Shown here: positions 41,192-49,321 of the stretch, in pieces
Layout: each line of letters begins with the position of its first letter
How positions within the stretch are numbered: the first letter of the stretch is position 1
Source of the DNA: Croceibacterium segetis
Lineage (GTDB): Bacteria > Pseudomonadota > Alphaproteobacteria > Sphingomonadales > Sphingomonadaceae
NCBI RefSeq assembly: GCF_011320115.1
Contig: NZ_JAANOZ010000010.1
Span: forward strand, 39,562 to 103,561
Direction: 5' to 3'
Length of the DNA: 64,000 nt
Notes under the pieces: model-generated
What the model was told of the DNA's origin: nothing
Databases searched by the model: none
Seen by the model: the letters and a program-made list of their open reading frames with translations, nothing else
Translations under genes and position numbers: made by a program

Positions 41192-41848
41192 ATGGCGGCC
41201 GCGGCCGATCTCACCCTCGATGAGCTGCGGCTCGAACTGGCGCCGCGGATCGCCGCCGCGGCGATTTTCGACGGGTGGAACGACGCTGCGCTGGCCAGCG
41301 CTGCCGAGGCGGGCGGAATCGATCCGGCGATTGCCCGGCTGGCCTTTCCTGGCGGCACGATGGACATGATCGCCGCATGGATCGACTGGGTCGACGCGCG
41401 GATGGAGCAGGCGTTCGACCGCGAGGTGCTGGCCCAGATGCCGATCCGCGAGCGCATCCGCGCGCTGGTGTGGTTCCGGCTCGAAGCCGTCACGGGTCTC
41501 GAGGAGGCCCTGCGCCGCGCGGTGGCAATCCAGGCCCTGCCGCAAAATCTCGCCCGCACGGCAAAGCTCGGTTGGTCGTCAGCCGACAGGATGTGGCGCC
41601 TCGCGGGCGACACTTCGACCGACTATAACCACTACAGCAAGCGCGCGATCCTCGCCGGCATCTACGCTGCGACGCTCGCGGTTTTCGTCGGCGACGAGAG
41701 CGAAGGCAAGGCCGACACGCGCGCCTTCCTCGACCGGCGGATCGAGGGCGTGATGAAGTTCGAGAAGACCAAGGCCAAATGGCTCGGCAAGCGTGAGGGT
41801 TTCGACCCGATGCGCTTTCTGGGCCGCCTGCGTTATCCGGCGCGCTGA
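41192..41848 (+). CDS. COQ9-family ubiquinone biosynthesis protein
   Basis: A 218-residue helical protein of the COQ9 family, with a TetR-like fold lacking a DNA-binding basic helix. Markers include FDGWNDAALASAAEAGG, then PIRERIRALVWFRLEA, the late TSTDYNHYSKRAILAGIYAATLAVFVGDES and a closing KTKAKWLGK. COQ9 binds lipids and supports ubiquinone hydroxylation. It starts three bases after the ankyrin gene. A Fur-like site and feoAB follow. Confidence 0.92.
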   Translation: MAAAADLTLDELRLELAPRIAAAAIFDGWNDAALASAAEAGGIDPAIARLAFPGGTMDMIAAWIDWVDARMEQAFDREVLAQMPIRERIRALVWFRLEAVTGLEEALRRAVAIQALPQNLARTAKLGWSSADRMWRLAGDTSTDYNHYSKRAILAGIYAATLAVFVGDESEGKADTRAFLDRRIEGVMKFEKTKAKWLGKREGFDPMRFLGRLRYPAR

Positions 41849-41858
41849 CTATTCTTAA

Positions 41859-41873
41859 TGAGAATTAGTTGCA
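41859..41873 (+). promoter_or_regulatory. Possible Fur box before feoAB
   Basis: TGAGAATTAGTTGCA fits a 7-1-7 Fur box with a good left half and a weak right half. A perfect ATTCT-N5-AGAAT dyad (41851-41865) overlaps it. It lies about 35 bp before feoA in an AT-rich gap that stands out from its surroundings. Confidence 0.5.
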
Positions 41874-41903
41874 ATTAGCGCTCCTTTCTGCCACCGCGCG
41901 GCC

Positions 41904-42143
41904 ATGACGCTCGATCAGCTCCAGCCCCGCCGGCGCGCCGAGATCGTGGCGATCGACTGGGCCGTGCTCGCGCCCGACGAGGCCAAACGGCTACAGGCGC
42001 TCGGCATCGACGAAGGGGCGCGCGTGGCGATCGCCCATCGCGGGGTGTTCGGCGGACGCGATCCGATCGCGCTGATTATCGGCCGGATGACGCTGGCGAT
42101 GCGCCGCAGCCACGCCGCGGCGATGACCGTGCGAGAGTTATAA
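41904..42143 (+). CDS. feoA: Ferrous iron transport protein A
   Basis: A 79-residue SH3-like cytoplasmic protein with LGIDEGARVAIAHRG and DPIALIIGRMTLAMRRSHAAAM, the FeoA pattern. It binds FeoB and modulates Fe(II) uptake. It overlaps feoB (TAATG at 42141-42145). A possible Fur site lies upstream. Confidence 0.93.
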   Translation: MTLDQLQPRRRAEIVAIDWAVLAPDEAKRLQALGIDEGARVAIAHRGVFGGRDPIALIIGRMTLAMRRSHAAAMTVREL

Positions 42144-43996
42144 TGACCCGCCTGCGCACCGCCGCGCTCGTCGGCAATCCCAACTCCGGCAAGAGTGCGC
42201 TGTTCAACGTTCTCACCGGCGCGCGGCAGAAGATCGCCAACTATCCCGGCGTCACGGTCGAACGGAAGGCCGGGCGCTTCATGCTGCCGAGCGGCGAGCC
42301 GGTCGAGCTGGTCGACTTGCCCGGCAGCTACGCGCTCGACGCCGCCAGCCCCGACGAGGAGGTGACCCGCAAGGTCGTGCTCGGCGAGTTTCCCGGCGAA
42401 GCGCGGCCCGAAGTGCTGATCGTCGTGCTCGATGCCTCGAACCTCGAGCAGCACCTGGTCTTCGCGCAGGAACTGATCGAGCTCGGCCGGCCGGTGGTCG
42501 TCGCGCTCAACATGGTCGACCTCGCCGAACGCGACGGGCTGGTGCTCGATCCTGAGGCGCTCTCGCAATCCCTCGGCGTGCCGGTGATCCCCACAGTGGC
42601 CGTGCGCCGCCGCGGAATCGATGCCTTGCTGGCCGCGATCGAAACCGCCGAAGCGACGGCGGAGCGCGATCCGAAAGCCCACAAGAAGTGGCACCTGACA
42701 CTGCCCGAGCGGCGCATGGCGGCGCGGACGATGGCGCAGGGAGCGGTGCTCTCCGAAACCGCGCAGCATCGCCTGCACGCCAGCCTCGACAAGGTGCTGC
42801 TGCACCCGTGGCTCGGCCCGCCGATCCTGTTCGCGCTGCTGTTCGTGATGTTCCAGGCGGTGTTCGCCTGGGCCGCGCCGTTGCAGGACGGGCTCGACGG
42901 CGCGGTGACCGCGCTGATCGGCTTTGTCACGGAGACGCTCCCGGCGGGACTCCTGCGCGACCTGCTGACCCAAGGCGTGCTCGCCGGAGTCGGCTCGGTG
43001 ATCGTGTTCCTGCCGCAGATCGTCATCCTGTTCGCCTTCATCCTGGCGATGGAGCAATCGGGCTACATGGCCCGCGCCGCGTTCCTGATGGACCGGCTGA
43101 TGGCGCGCGTCGGCCTCTCGGGCCGCAGCTTCATCCCGCTGCTCTCCAGCTTCGCCTGCGCAATCCCCGGGATCATGGCGACCCGCGCCATCGCCGATCC
43201 CAAGGACCGGTTGACGACGATCCTGATCGCCCCGCTGATGACGTGCTCGGCTCGTCTGCCGGTCTATGCGGTAATCATCGCCGCGTTCATCCCGCACCGC
43301 ACCGTCGGCGCGGGGATTGGGCTCCAGGGGTTGGTGCTGTTCGCGCTCTACGTCGCCGGAATCATCGGCGCGTTCTGCGTGGCGCTGGTGCTGCGCAGCA
43401 CGGTGACCAAGGGCAGCGCCTCGGGCTTCATTATGGAACTGCCGAAATACCAGTGGCCGCCGCTGCGCGACATCCTGCTCGGGCTGTGGCAACGCGCGTG
43501 GATATTCCTGCGCCGCGCCGGCACGATCATCTTCACGGTTACCATCGTGCTGTGGGTCCTGCTGAGCTTCCCGAAGGCGGCGGCGGGGGAAAATCAGGTC
43601 GACGCGAGCTTCGCCGGACACATCGCCAACGGTCTGCACGTCGTGCTCGAGCCGATCGGCTTCAACCGCGAGATCTCGCTGGCGCTGATTCCGGCGATGG
43701 CCGCGCGCGAGGTGGCCGTTGCTTCCCTGGCCACGACTTACGCGGTCAACGCCAGCGACGACGATGCGGCGGCGCAAGGCCTCATTCCGCGATTGCAGGC
43801 GAAGTGGACGCTGCCGACTGCGCTCGCCTTCCTCGCGTGGTTCGTCTTCGCCCCGCAGTGTCTCTCGACGATCGCTGTCACCCGGCGGGAAACGAATGGG
43901 TGGAAATGGCCGCTTTTCATGTTGGCCTACTTGTTCACGCTCGCCTACATCTTCGCGGGAATCACTTACTGGAGCGCGGTCGCGCTCGGACTATAG
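42143..43996 (+). CDS. feoB: Ferrous iron transport protein B
   Basis: A 617-residue inner-membrane Fe(II) transporter. The N-terminal G-domain has GNPNSGKS (residues 11-18), VDLPGSYAL and a LNMVDLAE motif; then a helical GDI-like domain and about eight transmembrane segments with the paired Gate motifs ([21 protein letters not shown] and the later [14 protein letters not shown]). ATG overlaps the feoA stop. The protein is somewhat short compared with the 700-770-residue enterobacterial form but normal for alphaproteobacteria. Confidence 0.96.
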   Translation: MTRLRTAALVGNPNSGKSALFNVLTGARQKIANYPGVTVERKAGRFMLPSGEPVELVDLPGSYALDAASPDEEVTRKVVLGEFPGEARPEVLIVVLDASNLEQHLVFAQELIELGRPVVVALNMVDLAERDGLVLDPEALSQSLGVPVIPTVAVRRRGIDALLAAIETAEATAERDPKAHKKWHLTLPERRMAARTMAQGAVLSETAQHRLHASLDKVLLHPWLGPPILFALLFVMFQAVFAWAAPLQDGLDGAVTALIGFVTETLPAGLLRDLLTQGVLAGVGSVIVFLPQIVILFAFILAMEQSGYMARAAFLMDRLMARVGLSGRSFIPLLSSFACAIPGIMATRAIADPKDRLTTILIAPLMTCSARLPVYAVIIAAFIPHRTVGAGIGLQGLVLFALYVAGIIGAFCVALVLRSTVTKGSASGFIMELPKYQWPPLRDILLGLWQRAWIFLRRAGTIIFTVTIVLWVLLSFPKAAAGENQVDASFAGHIANGLHVVLEPIGFNREISLALIPAMAAREVAVASLATTYAVNASDDDAAAQGLIPRLQAKWTLPTALAFLAWFVFAPQCLSTIAVTRRETNGWKWPLFMLAYLFTLAYIFAGITYWSAVALGL

Positions 43997-44015
43997 ACCC
44001 GCGAGAGGATTGTTC

Positions 44016-44528
44016 ATGGCAGGCAGCGTCAACAAGGTCATCCTGATCGGAAACCTCGGCGCCGACCCAGAGGTGAAGAGCTTTCAGAACGGCGGGAGAA
44101 TCGCCAACCTGCGCATCGCCACCTCGGAGAACTGGAAGGACAAGGCCACCGGCGAACGCAAGGAACGGACCGAGTGGCACACGGTGGTGCTGCAGTCCGA
44201 TGGGCTCGTCGGCGTTGCCGAGCGCTTCCTGCGCAAGGGCAGCAAGGTCTACATCGAAGGGCAGCTGCGCACCCGCAAGTGGCAGGACCAGTCCGGCAAT
44301 GACCGCTACTCGACCGAAGTGTCGGTCGGCGGCATTGGGGGCGTTCTGACGATGCTCGACGGCGCCCCGGGCGGCGGCGGCCAGCGCGGCGGCGGCGGCG
44401 ATTGGAACCAGGGCGGCGCCTCGTCCGGCGGCGGTTCCAACTTCGGCGGTAGCGGCGGTGGTGGTGGCGGATCGTCGAGCGGCGGGTCGAGCTTCGGCGA
44501 CGATCTCGACGACGACATTCCGTTCTAG
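44016..44528 (+). CDS. ssb: Single-stranded DNA-binding protein
   Basis: A 170-residue SSB. The OB fold covers residues 1-110 ([38 protein letters not shown]). A long Gly/Ser-rich linker (about 117-158) leads to the acidic tip DDLDDDIPF that docks partner proteins. ATG 44016 has GAGAGGA eight bases upstream. It acts in replication and repair. Confidence 0.97.
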   Translation: MAGSVNKVILIGNLGADPEVKSFQNGGRIANLRIATSENWKDKATGERKERTEWHTVVLQSDGLVGVAERFLRKGSKVYIEGQLRTRKWQDQSGNDRYSTEVSVGGIGGVLTMLDGAPGGGGQRGGGGDWNQGGASSGGGSNFGGSGGGGGGSSSGGSSFGDDLDDDIPF

Positions 44529-44531
44529 GCC

Positions 44532-45038
44532 TCAGTCCTTCTTGAGCGCTGCCAGCGCGGCAAACGGCCCCGCGGCGGCTTCGTCGAGCAGGCCCTTTTC
44601 CTTGCGCACGCGGTCGGCCTCCGGGCCGGTAGCGAACGGGTCGATCGCCAGCGCGAGGCTCTGCGCGACCGCTTCGCCAAGGTCGAACGAAGTGCCGGCA
44701 TAAGGGATTTCGTCGAGCTGTTCTTCTTCCAGCTCGAGTTCTTCCACGGTCACCGGAGCCTCGGGCACGAAGCGCAGCGCGAGCGGCTCTTCGATGGTTA
44801 CCGGCAAGTCGTTGCCGGTCACCGCGCAAGCCTGCACGATCTCGGCCCACAGCGTCCCCCCGGCATCGACCGCTTCGCCATCGGCTTCAAGCGAGAGTTC
44901 GGCCTCGAGCCGGTCGATCGCGATCAGGGAGAAGCGCCGCGCCAGCGCCTTGCGCTCGGTCTCGCTGGCGACGACCCTGAGCGGCGCGGCTTTCAGGTGC
45001 CGGCGGTCGACGAGGCGCGAGAACTCGGGCCCACTCAT
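44532..45038 (-). CDS. yceD: YceD/DUF177 family protein
   Basis: A 168-residue acidic protein with the YceD family layout: LAEIVQACAVTGNDLPVTIEEPLALRF-type middle section and LDLGEAVAQSLALAIDPF-like C-terminal half (here FDLGEAVAQSLALAIDP). The family is linked to 23S rRNA accumulation and usually precedes rpmF-plsX; here instead it follows the bc1-assembly chaperone gene with a four-base overlap. Confidence 0.9.
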   Translation of the reverse strand: MSGPEFSRLVDRRHLKAAPLRVVASETERKALARRFSLIAIDRLEAELSLEADGEAVDAGGTLWAEIVQACAVTGNDLPVTIEEPLALRFVPEAPVTVEELELEEEQLDEIPYAGTSFDLGEAVAQSLALAIDPFATGPEADRVRKEKGLLDEAAAGPFAALAALKKD

Positions 45039-45547
45039 CGTTCGATCCGCCCGGCGAGCACCTCGCCGATGTCCGCAGTGTCGAGTTGCCCGGCGAGCGC
45101 CCGCAAGCGTTGTGCCAACGGATCCGGCCCCCTGTCATCGAGCAACGTGACATTGCGCCGCAGCGCTTCCTCGAGCGAGGCCTCTCCGGCCAACCCGGCG
45201 CGATAGGCGCCGAGGCGCCCGCCGAGCGAAGCCATCAACCTGCCGATGTGCTTGCCGACCACGATGTCGCCGACCCCGCCTTCGCGCAGCTGCCCGTCCA
45301 TGTCCTCGACGAACAGTTCGGTGAGAAGCGAAGCTTGCGGACGGCAATCCTCGTCGCGCTCGAGCCGCAGAAGTGCGACCGCGAGCACGGCCGTGATCAT
45401 GTCGAAGCGCCCCGCCACGGTGTCGGCCACGCCGCACTGGGCATACCACTCGGGCTCGCGTGAGATCTCGACCACCCGGTGCCACAGCGGGCGCAGCGCC
45501 TCGCGCGGGTCGGGCGGGGAGCGGAACAGGCGGGTGAGGAGGTTCAT
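45035..45547 (-). CDS. Ubiquinol-cytochrome c assembly chaperone (CBP3/UQCC1 family)
   Basis: A 170-residue helical protein. It has WYAQCGVADTVAGRFDMITAV and a mid-protein LFVEDMDGQLREGGVGDIVVGKHIGRLM, the markers of the Cbp3 family that assists cytochrome b assembly. ATG 45547 (MNLLTRLF) is favoured as the family start; ATG 45574 would add nine residues. It overlaps yceD. The upstream gap to bamE holds two GC-rich dyads. Confidence 0.9.
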   Translation of the reverse strand: MNLLTRLFRSPPDPREALRPLWHRVVEISREPEWYAQCGVADTVAGRFDMITAVLAVALLRLERDEDCRPQASLLTELFVEDMDGQLREGGVGDIVVGKHIGRLMASLGGRLGAYRAGLAGEASLEEALRRNVTLLDDRGPDPLAQRLRALAGQLDTADIGEVLAGRIER

Positions 45548-45592
45548 GGGGACAATCGTCCGTTCAGCGGTCATTCAATGCCCCAAGGCGAA

Positions 45593-45648
45593 GCGCGCCG
45601 TTGCGTGACGGCGCGCCAGCCCCTAAGGCTCGCGCCGATATAGGCGCG
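45593..45648. repeat. Two GC-rich inverted repeats in the divergent gap before bamE
   Basis: A nine-base perfect dyad, GCGCGCCGT-N6-ACGGCGCGC (45593-45616), is followed by CGCGCC-GATATA-GGCGCG (45631-45648). Both lie between the divergent bc1-chaperone gene and bamE. Neither has a T run. Their role is unknown. Confidence 0.45.
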
Positions 45649-45697
45649 GCGTGGCCCAAGGCAATCGCCCCGCGCGGGGTTCGGAGACGGTTTGCAT

Positions 45698-46189
45698 ATG
45701 GTCGGGATCAATCGTAACGCGGCACTGCTCGGCGCGCTGGCGCTGGCGTCGGGCTGCTCTTCGGTGGTCGACCATCGCGGCTACATCGCCGATCCCGTGC
45801 TGCTGCAGTCGATCCATCCGGGGATCGACAATCGCCAATCGGTCGAAGGCACGCTCGGCCGGCCGACCTTCACCAGCCAGTTCGGCGAACCGGTGTGGTA
45901 TTACGTTTCGAGCATGACCAAGCAGAAGCCGTTCACCAGCCCGCGCATCACCAGCCATACGGTGCTGGCGGTCCGTTTCGACAAGGCAGGCAACGTCATC
46001 GCCGCCGACCAGTCTGGCGTCGAGCGGGTCGTGCGCATCAAGCCCGACAGCGACAAGACGCCGACCCTCGGCCGCGAGCGCGGCATCCTCGAGGATCTGT
46101 TCGGCAACATCGGCCAAGTCGGCGCGGGCGGCGTGGGCGGCGGTCCCAACGGCAGCAACACCGGTGGTGGCGGCGGCGGGGGACCGTAG
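45698..46189 (+). CDS. bamE: Outer-membrane assembly lipoprotein BamE (SmpA/OmlA)
   Basis: A 163-residue lipoprotein with lipobox LASGC near residue 20 and the BamE fold: IHPGIDNRQSVEGTLGRPTFTSQFGEPVWYYVSS, then VLAVRFDKAGNVIA. It is part of the Bam complex that inserts beta-barrels, including the TonB receptors. ATG 45698 has GGAGA ten bases upstream. The C-terminal tail is unusual: a poly-Gly stretch (about 145-163) with GGGPNGSNTGGGG. Confidence 0.92.
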   Translation: MVGINRNAALLGALALASGCSSVVDHRGYIADPVLLQSIHPGIDNRQSVEGTLGRPTFTSQFGEPVWYYVSSMTKQKPFTSPRITSHTVLAVRFDKAGNVIAADQSGVERVVRIKPDSDKTPTLGRERGILEDLFGNIGQVGAGGVGGGPNGSNTGGGGGGGP

Positions 46190-46256
46190 CGAAATCCGAC
46201 CGTCGTCAGGCTGACGAAGGATTGAAGGGCGCGGCGCCGCGTCCCATATCGGCGTC

Positions 46257-46817
46257 ATGGACGGACACTCTGACAGCCATGCCGCTCCGCGCTGGCACGG
46301 CACCACCATCATCGGCGTGGCGAGGAACGGCAAGACCGTGATCGCCGGGGACGGCCAGGTCACCATGGGCAACACGGTGATGAAGCCGAACGCCCGCAAG
46401 GTCCGCCGGCTGGGCGAGGGCGGCAAGGTCATCGCCGGGTTCGCCGGCGCCACCGCCGACGCCTTCACCCTGTTCGAACGGCTCGAGAAGAAGCTCGAGC
46501 AGTACAGCGGACAACTGCTGCGCGCGGCGGTCGAGCTGGCCAAAGACTGGCGCACCGACAAGTACTTGCGCAACCTCGAAGCGCTGATGATCGTCGCCGA
46601 CAAGGACACGATGCTGGTGCTGACCGGCAACGGCGACGTGCTCGAGCCGGAAGGCGGAATCGCCGCGATCGGCTCGGGCGGGAACTATGCTCTGTCGGCC
46701 GCCCGGGCGCTCGAGGCCTACGAGGACGACGCCGAGAAGATCGCCCGCCGGGCGATGGAAGTGGCGGCCGAAGTGTGCGTCTTCACCAACGACCGGGTGA
46801 CGGTCGAGACCATCTGA
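46257..46817 (+). CDS. hslV: HslV (ClpQ) ATP-dependent protease subunit
   Basis: A 186-residue proteasome-like peptidase. The catalytic Thr is T16 after a 15-residue propeptide ([15 protein letters not shown]), as in other alphaproteobacteria. It has [16 protein letters not shown] and [14 protein letters not shown]. With HslU it forms a cytoplasmic heat-shock protease. hslU follows after 14 bp. Confidence 0.97.
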   Translation: MDGHSDSHAAPRWHGTTIIGVARNGKTVIAGDGQVTMGNTVMKPNARKVRRLGEGGKVIAGFAGATADAFTLFERLEKKLEQYSGQLLRAAVELAKDWRTDKYLRNLEALMIVADKDTMLVLTGNGDVLEPEGGIAAIGSGGNYALSAARALEAYEDDAEKIARRAMEVAAEVCVFTNDRVTVETI

Positions 46818-46831
46818 TCTTCCGGGACACA

Positions 46832-48130
46832 ATGAACGATACCCTTACCCCCAAGGCGATCGTCGCCGCGCTCGACGAACACATTGTCGGCCAGGCCGAA
46901 GCCAAGCGCGCCGTCGCGGTCGCGCTGCGCAATCGCTGGCGCCGCCAGCGCCTGCCGGCGGAATTGCGCGACGAGGTCACGCCGAAGAACATCCTGATGA
47001 TCGGGCCGACCGGCTGCGGCAAGACCGAGATCAGCCGCCGGCTGGCGAAGCTCGCTGACGCGCCGTTCGTCAAGGTCGAGGCGACCAAGTTCACCGAAGT
47101 CGGCTATGTCGGCCGCGACGTCGAGCAGATCGCCCGCGACCTCGTCGAGGAAGCGATCCGCCTCGAGAAGGAGCGCCGCCGCGAGGCGGTGCGCGAAGCG
47201 GCGAGCAAGGCGGCGATGGACAGGCTGCTCAAGGCGCTCGTGGGCGAGCACGCCAGCGAGGCGACCCGCGAGAGCTTCCGCCAGCGGATCGTCGAGAACG
47301 CGATGAACGACGTCGAGGTCGAGATCGAGGTCGAGGACAACCCGCAAATGCCGTTCGACATCCCCGGCGGCGGCAACGTCGGTATGATCAACCTCTCCGA
47401 GATGATGAGCAAGGCCATGGGTCGCCAGAACCTCAAGCGGCGCAAGCTCAAGGTCCCCGACGCGTGGGACAAGCTCGTCGAAGAGGAAGCCGAAAAGCGC
47501 ATGGATCAGGACGACGTCGCCCGCGTCGCGCTGATCAACGCCGAGAGCAATGGCATCGTCTTCCTCGACGAGATCGACAAGATCGCGGTCAGCGACGTGC
47601 GCGGCGGCTCGGTCAGCCGCGAAGGGGTGCAGCGCGACCTGCTGCCGCTGATCGAAGGCACGACGGTGGCGACCAAGTACGGGCCGATGAAGACCGACCA
47701 CGTGCTGTTCATCGCCAGCGGCGCCTTTCACCTGTCCAAGCCGAGCGACATGCTGCCCGAATTGCAGGGCCGGTTGCCGATCCGCGTCGAGCTGCGCAGC
47801 CTGACGGAGGAGGATTTCGTCCGCATCCTCAGTGAAACCAAGGCCAACCTGGTGGAGCAGTACCGCGCGCTGATCGCCACCGAAGAGGTCAAGCTCGAGG
47901 TCACCGACGAGGCGGTGCGCGAGGTCGCCAAGATCGCCGCGCAAGTGAACGAGAGCGTCGAGAACATCGGCGCCCGCCGACTGCAGACGGTGATGGAGAA
48001 GCTGCTCGAGGAGCTGAGCTTCGAGGCCGAGGGGATGAAGGGCCAGAGCGTGACGATCGATGCGGCCTACGTTCGCGACAAGCTGACCGCTCTCGCTGGC
48101 GATGCCGACCTCAGCAAGTATATCCTCTGA
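46832..48130 (+). CDS. hslU: HslU (ClpY) protease ATPase subunit
   Basis: A 432-residue AAA+ unfoldase with Walker [10 protein letters not shown] (residues 58-66), an I-domain (about 110-240), Walker [12 protein letters not shown] and the sensor-2 [15 protein letters not shown]. It closes with DLSKYIL, the HslV-activating C-terminus. It lies 14 bp after hslV. Confidence 0.97.
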   Translation: MNDTLTPKAIVAALDEHIVGQAEAKRAVAVALRNRWRRQRLPAELRDEVTPKNILMIGPTGCGKTEISRRLAKLADAPFVKVEATKFTEVGYVGRDVEQIARDLVEEAIRLEKERRREAVREAASKAAMDRLLKALVGEHASEATRESFRQRIVENAMNDVEVEIEVEDNPQMPFDIPGGGNVGMINLSEMMSKAMGRQNLKRRKLKVPDAWDKLVEEEAEKRMDQDDVARVALINAESNGIVFLDEIDKIAVSDVRGGSVSREGVQRDLLPLIEGTTVATKYGPMKTDHVLFIASGAFHLSKPSDMLPELQGRLPIRVELRSLTEEDFVRILSETKANLVEQYRALIATEEVKLEVTDEAVREVAKIAAQVNESVENIGARRLQTVMEKLLEELSFEAEGMKGQSVTIDAAYVRDKLTALAGDADLSKYIL

Positions 48131-48144
48131 CCAAGGACCTTTCG

Positions 48145-48339
48145 ATGGCTTCCAGCCCGCCCGACGGCAAGCCGCTCTATCGCTGCCTCACGGGGCCCGA
48201 CGACGACGCTTTCTGCAAGCGCGTGTCGGAGGCGCTAGCGCAAGGCTGGCGCCTGCACGGCTCGCCCGCGCTGACCTTCGATCCAGAGCGGCACGTGGTG
48301 ATCGTCGCGCAGGCGGTGCTGTGGCCGACCGACGATTGA
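48145..48339 (+). CDS. DUF1737 family small protein
   Basis: A 64-residue protein reading YRCLTGPDDDAFCKRVSEAL then GWRLHGSPALTFD, the DUF1737 signature. These small proteins are common next to core genes in alphaproteobacteria; the function is unknown. It starts 14 bp after hslU and is likely co-transcribed. Confidence 0.88.
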   Translation: MASSPPDGKPLYRCLTGPDDDAFCKRVSEALAQGWRLHGSPALTFDPERHVVIVAQAVLWPTDD

Positions 48340-48394
48340 GCGGCCTTATCGTTCGTGATATGTTCCGATCCCGATTCGGGCAAGGAGAGCAGTC

Positions 48395-48790
48395 ATGGCC
48401 AAAGGCGGGTGTCATTGCGGGGCGATCCGCTATTCGGTCGCGGGCGAGCCCAAGCACAGCAGCGTGTGCCATTGCGAGAGTTGCCGACGCACCATCGGTT
48501 CCTTCGTCACCGCCTGGCTCGGCTATCCCACCGAAGCGCTGACCGTCGAGCAAGGCGAACCGCGCTCGTACAGCTCGTCGCCAGGCGTGGAGCGGCAGTT
48601 CTGCGGCGATTGCGGGACCAGCCTGTTCTACTTCAACGAGCCGGCCATGCCCGGCGTTGTCGATATCCTCACCGCCACGCTGGACGATCCCACGGCCTTC
48701 CCACCCGCGCTGCACGTGCAGATGGCTGACGCGCTGCCGTGGGAAGCGACGCTCGACGGATTGCCGAAGTTCGATCGCTTCCCGGGCTGA
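48395..48790 (+). CDS. GFA-family (glutathione-dependent formaldehyde-activating-like) zinc protein
   Basis: A 131-residue protein with the GFA (Mss4-like) zinc fold: GGCHCGAIRYSV, CHCESCRRT and FCGDCGTSLFY supply the cysteine clusters. The family includes formaldehyde-activating enzymes, but most members are uncharacterised. AAGGAGAG-type sequence precedes ATG 48395. Function beyond the fold is not assignable. Confidence 0.9.
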   Translation: MAKGGCHCGAIRYSVAGEPKHSSVCHCESCRRTIGSFVTAWLGYPTEALTVEQGEPRSYSSSPGVERQFCGDCGTSLFYFNEPAMPGVVDILTATLDDPTAFPPALHVQMADALPWEATLDGLPKFDRFPG

Positions 48791-48802
48791 ACGCCGGAAG
48801 CG

Positions 48803-49321
48803 CTAGGGCTTCGGGTACCAGTAGTTCTGGTGACAGCCCTGGCACGCCTGGTCGAAGCTGCCGATCAGTTCGCCGGCTGCCTTGAGATCATGCTTGGTGG
48901 CCGCCGCGGCGAGGGCTTTCGCCTGTTCCTCCATGGCCGCCGCCGAAGCGCGGAAGCCGGCGGGATTGGCGTCGATCATCGCCTGGATCTGTTCGCGCGA
49001 GGAAACCCCTTCAGGCACTTTGCCGCCGACGAGGTCGGGCCCCGAGGCGCGGATCACCTTGGCCACGGCAAGCCGGTGGGCATAAGTGCCGAGCGATTGC
49101 GCGCCTTCCGCCACCTTGGCCCAGGCAGCCGCGTCCATCTGCGTCGGGTCGAGGCCGCCGTTCTCGTCCATCGCCGCGTTGCCGACGTCCCAGATGGCGA
49201 GCGCGGCCGGGTTGACGCCTTCGACCATGTTCGAGCGGACGTCGACCGCTTCGCCCGCCGGTTCGGCCGCGATCGCCGCGGCGCCGATCGCCAGTGCCGT
49301 AATGGCGATGGTCCATTTCAT
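48803..49321 (-). CDS. Cytochrome c' family protein
   Basis: A 172-residue periplasmic protein with a signal peptide (residues 1-19) and a four-helix-bundle pattern that ends with the heme c site C160-Q-G-C163-H164 close to the C-terminus, as in cytochrome c'. These proteins bind NO and protect against it. Its start overlaps the Atm1-like exporter stop (ATGA), so they are co-transcribed. Confidence 0.92.
   Translation of the reverse strand: MKWTIAITALAIGAAAIAAEPAGEAVDVRSNMVEGVNPAALAIWDVGNAAMDENGGLDPTQMDAAAWAKVAEGAQSLGTYAHRLAVAKVIRASGPDLVGGKVPEGVSSREQIQAMIDANPAGFRASAAAMEEQAKALAAAATKHDLKAAGELIGSFDQACQGCHQNYWYPKP

Noticed and set aside
41915..43777. A 620-codon open frame antisense to feoAB
   Set aside because: It is rich in Arg, Gln and His without motifs; feoA and feoB on the other strand are unmistakable.
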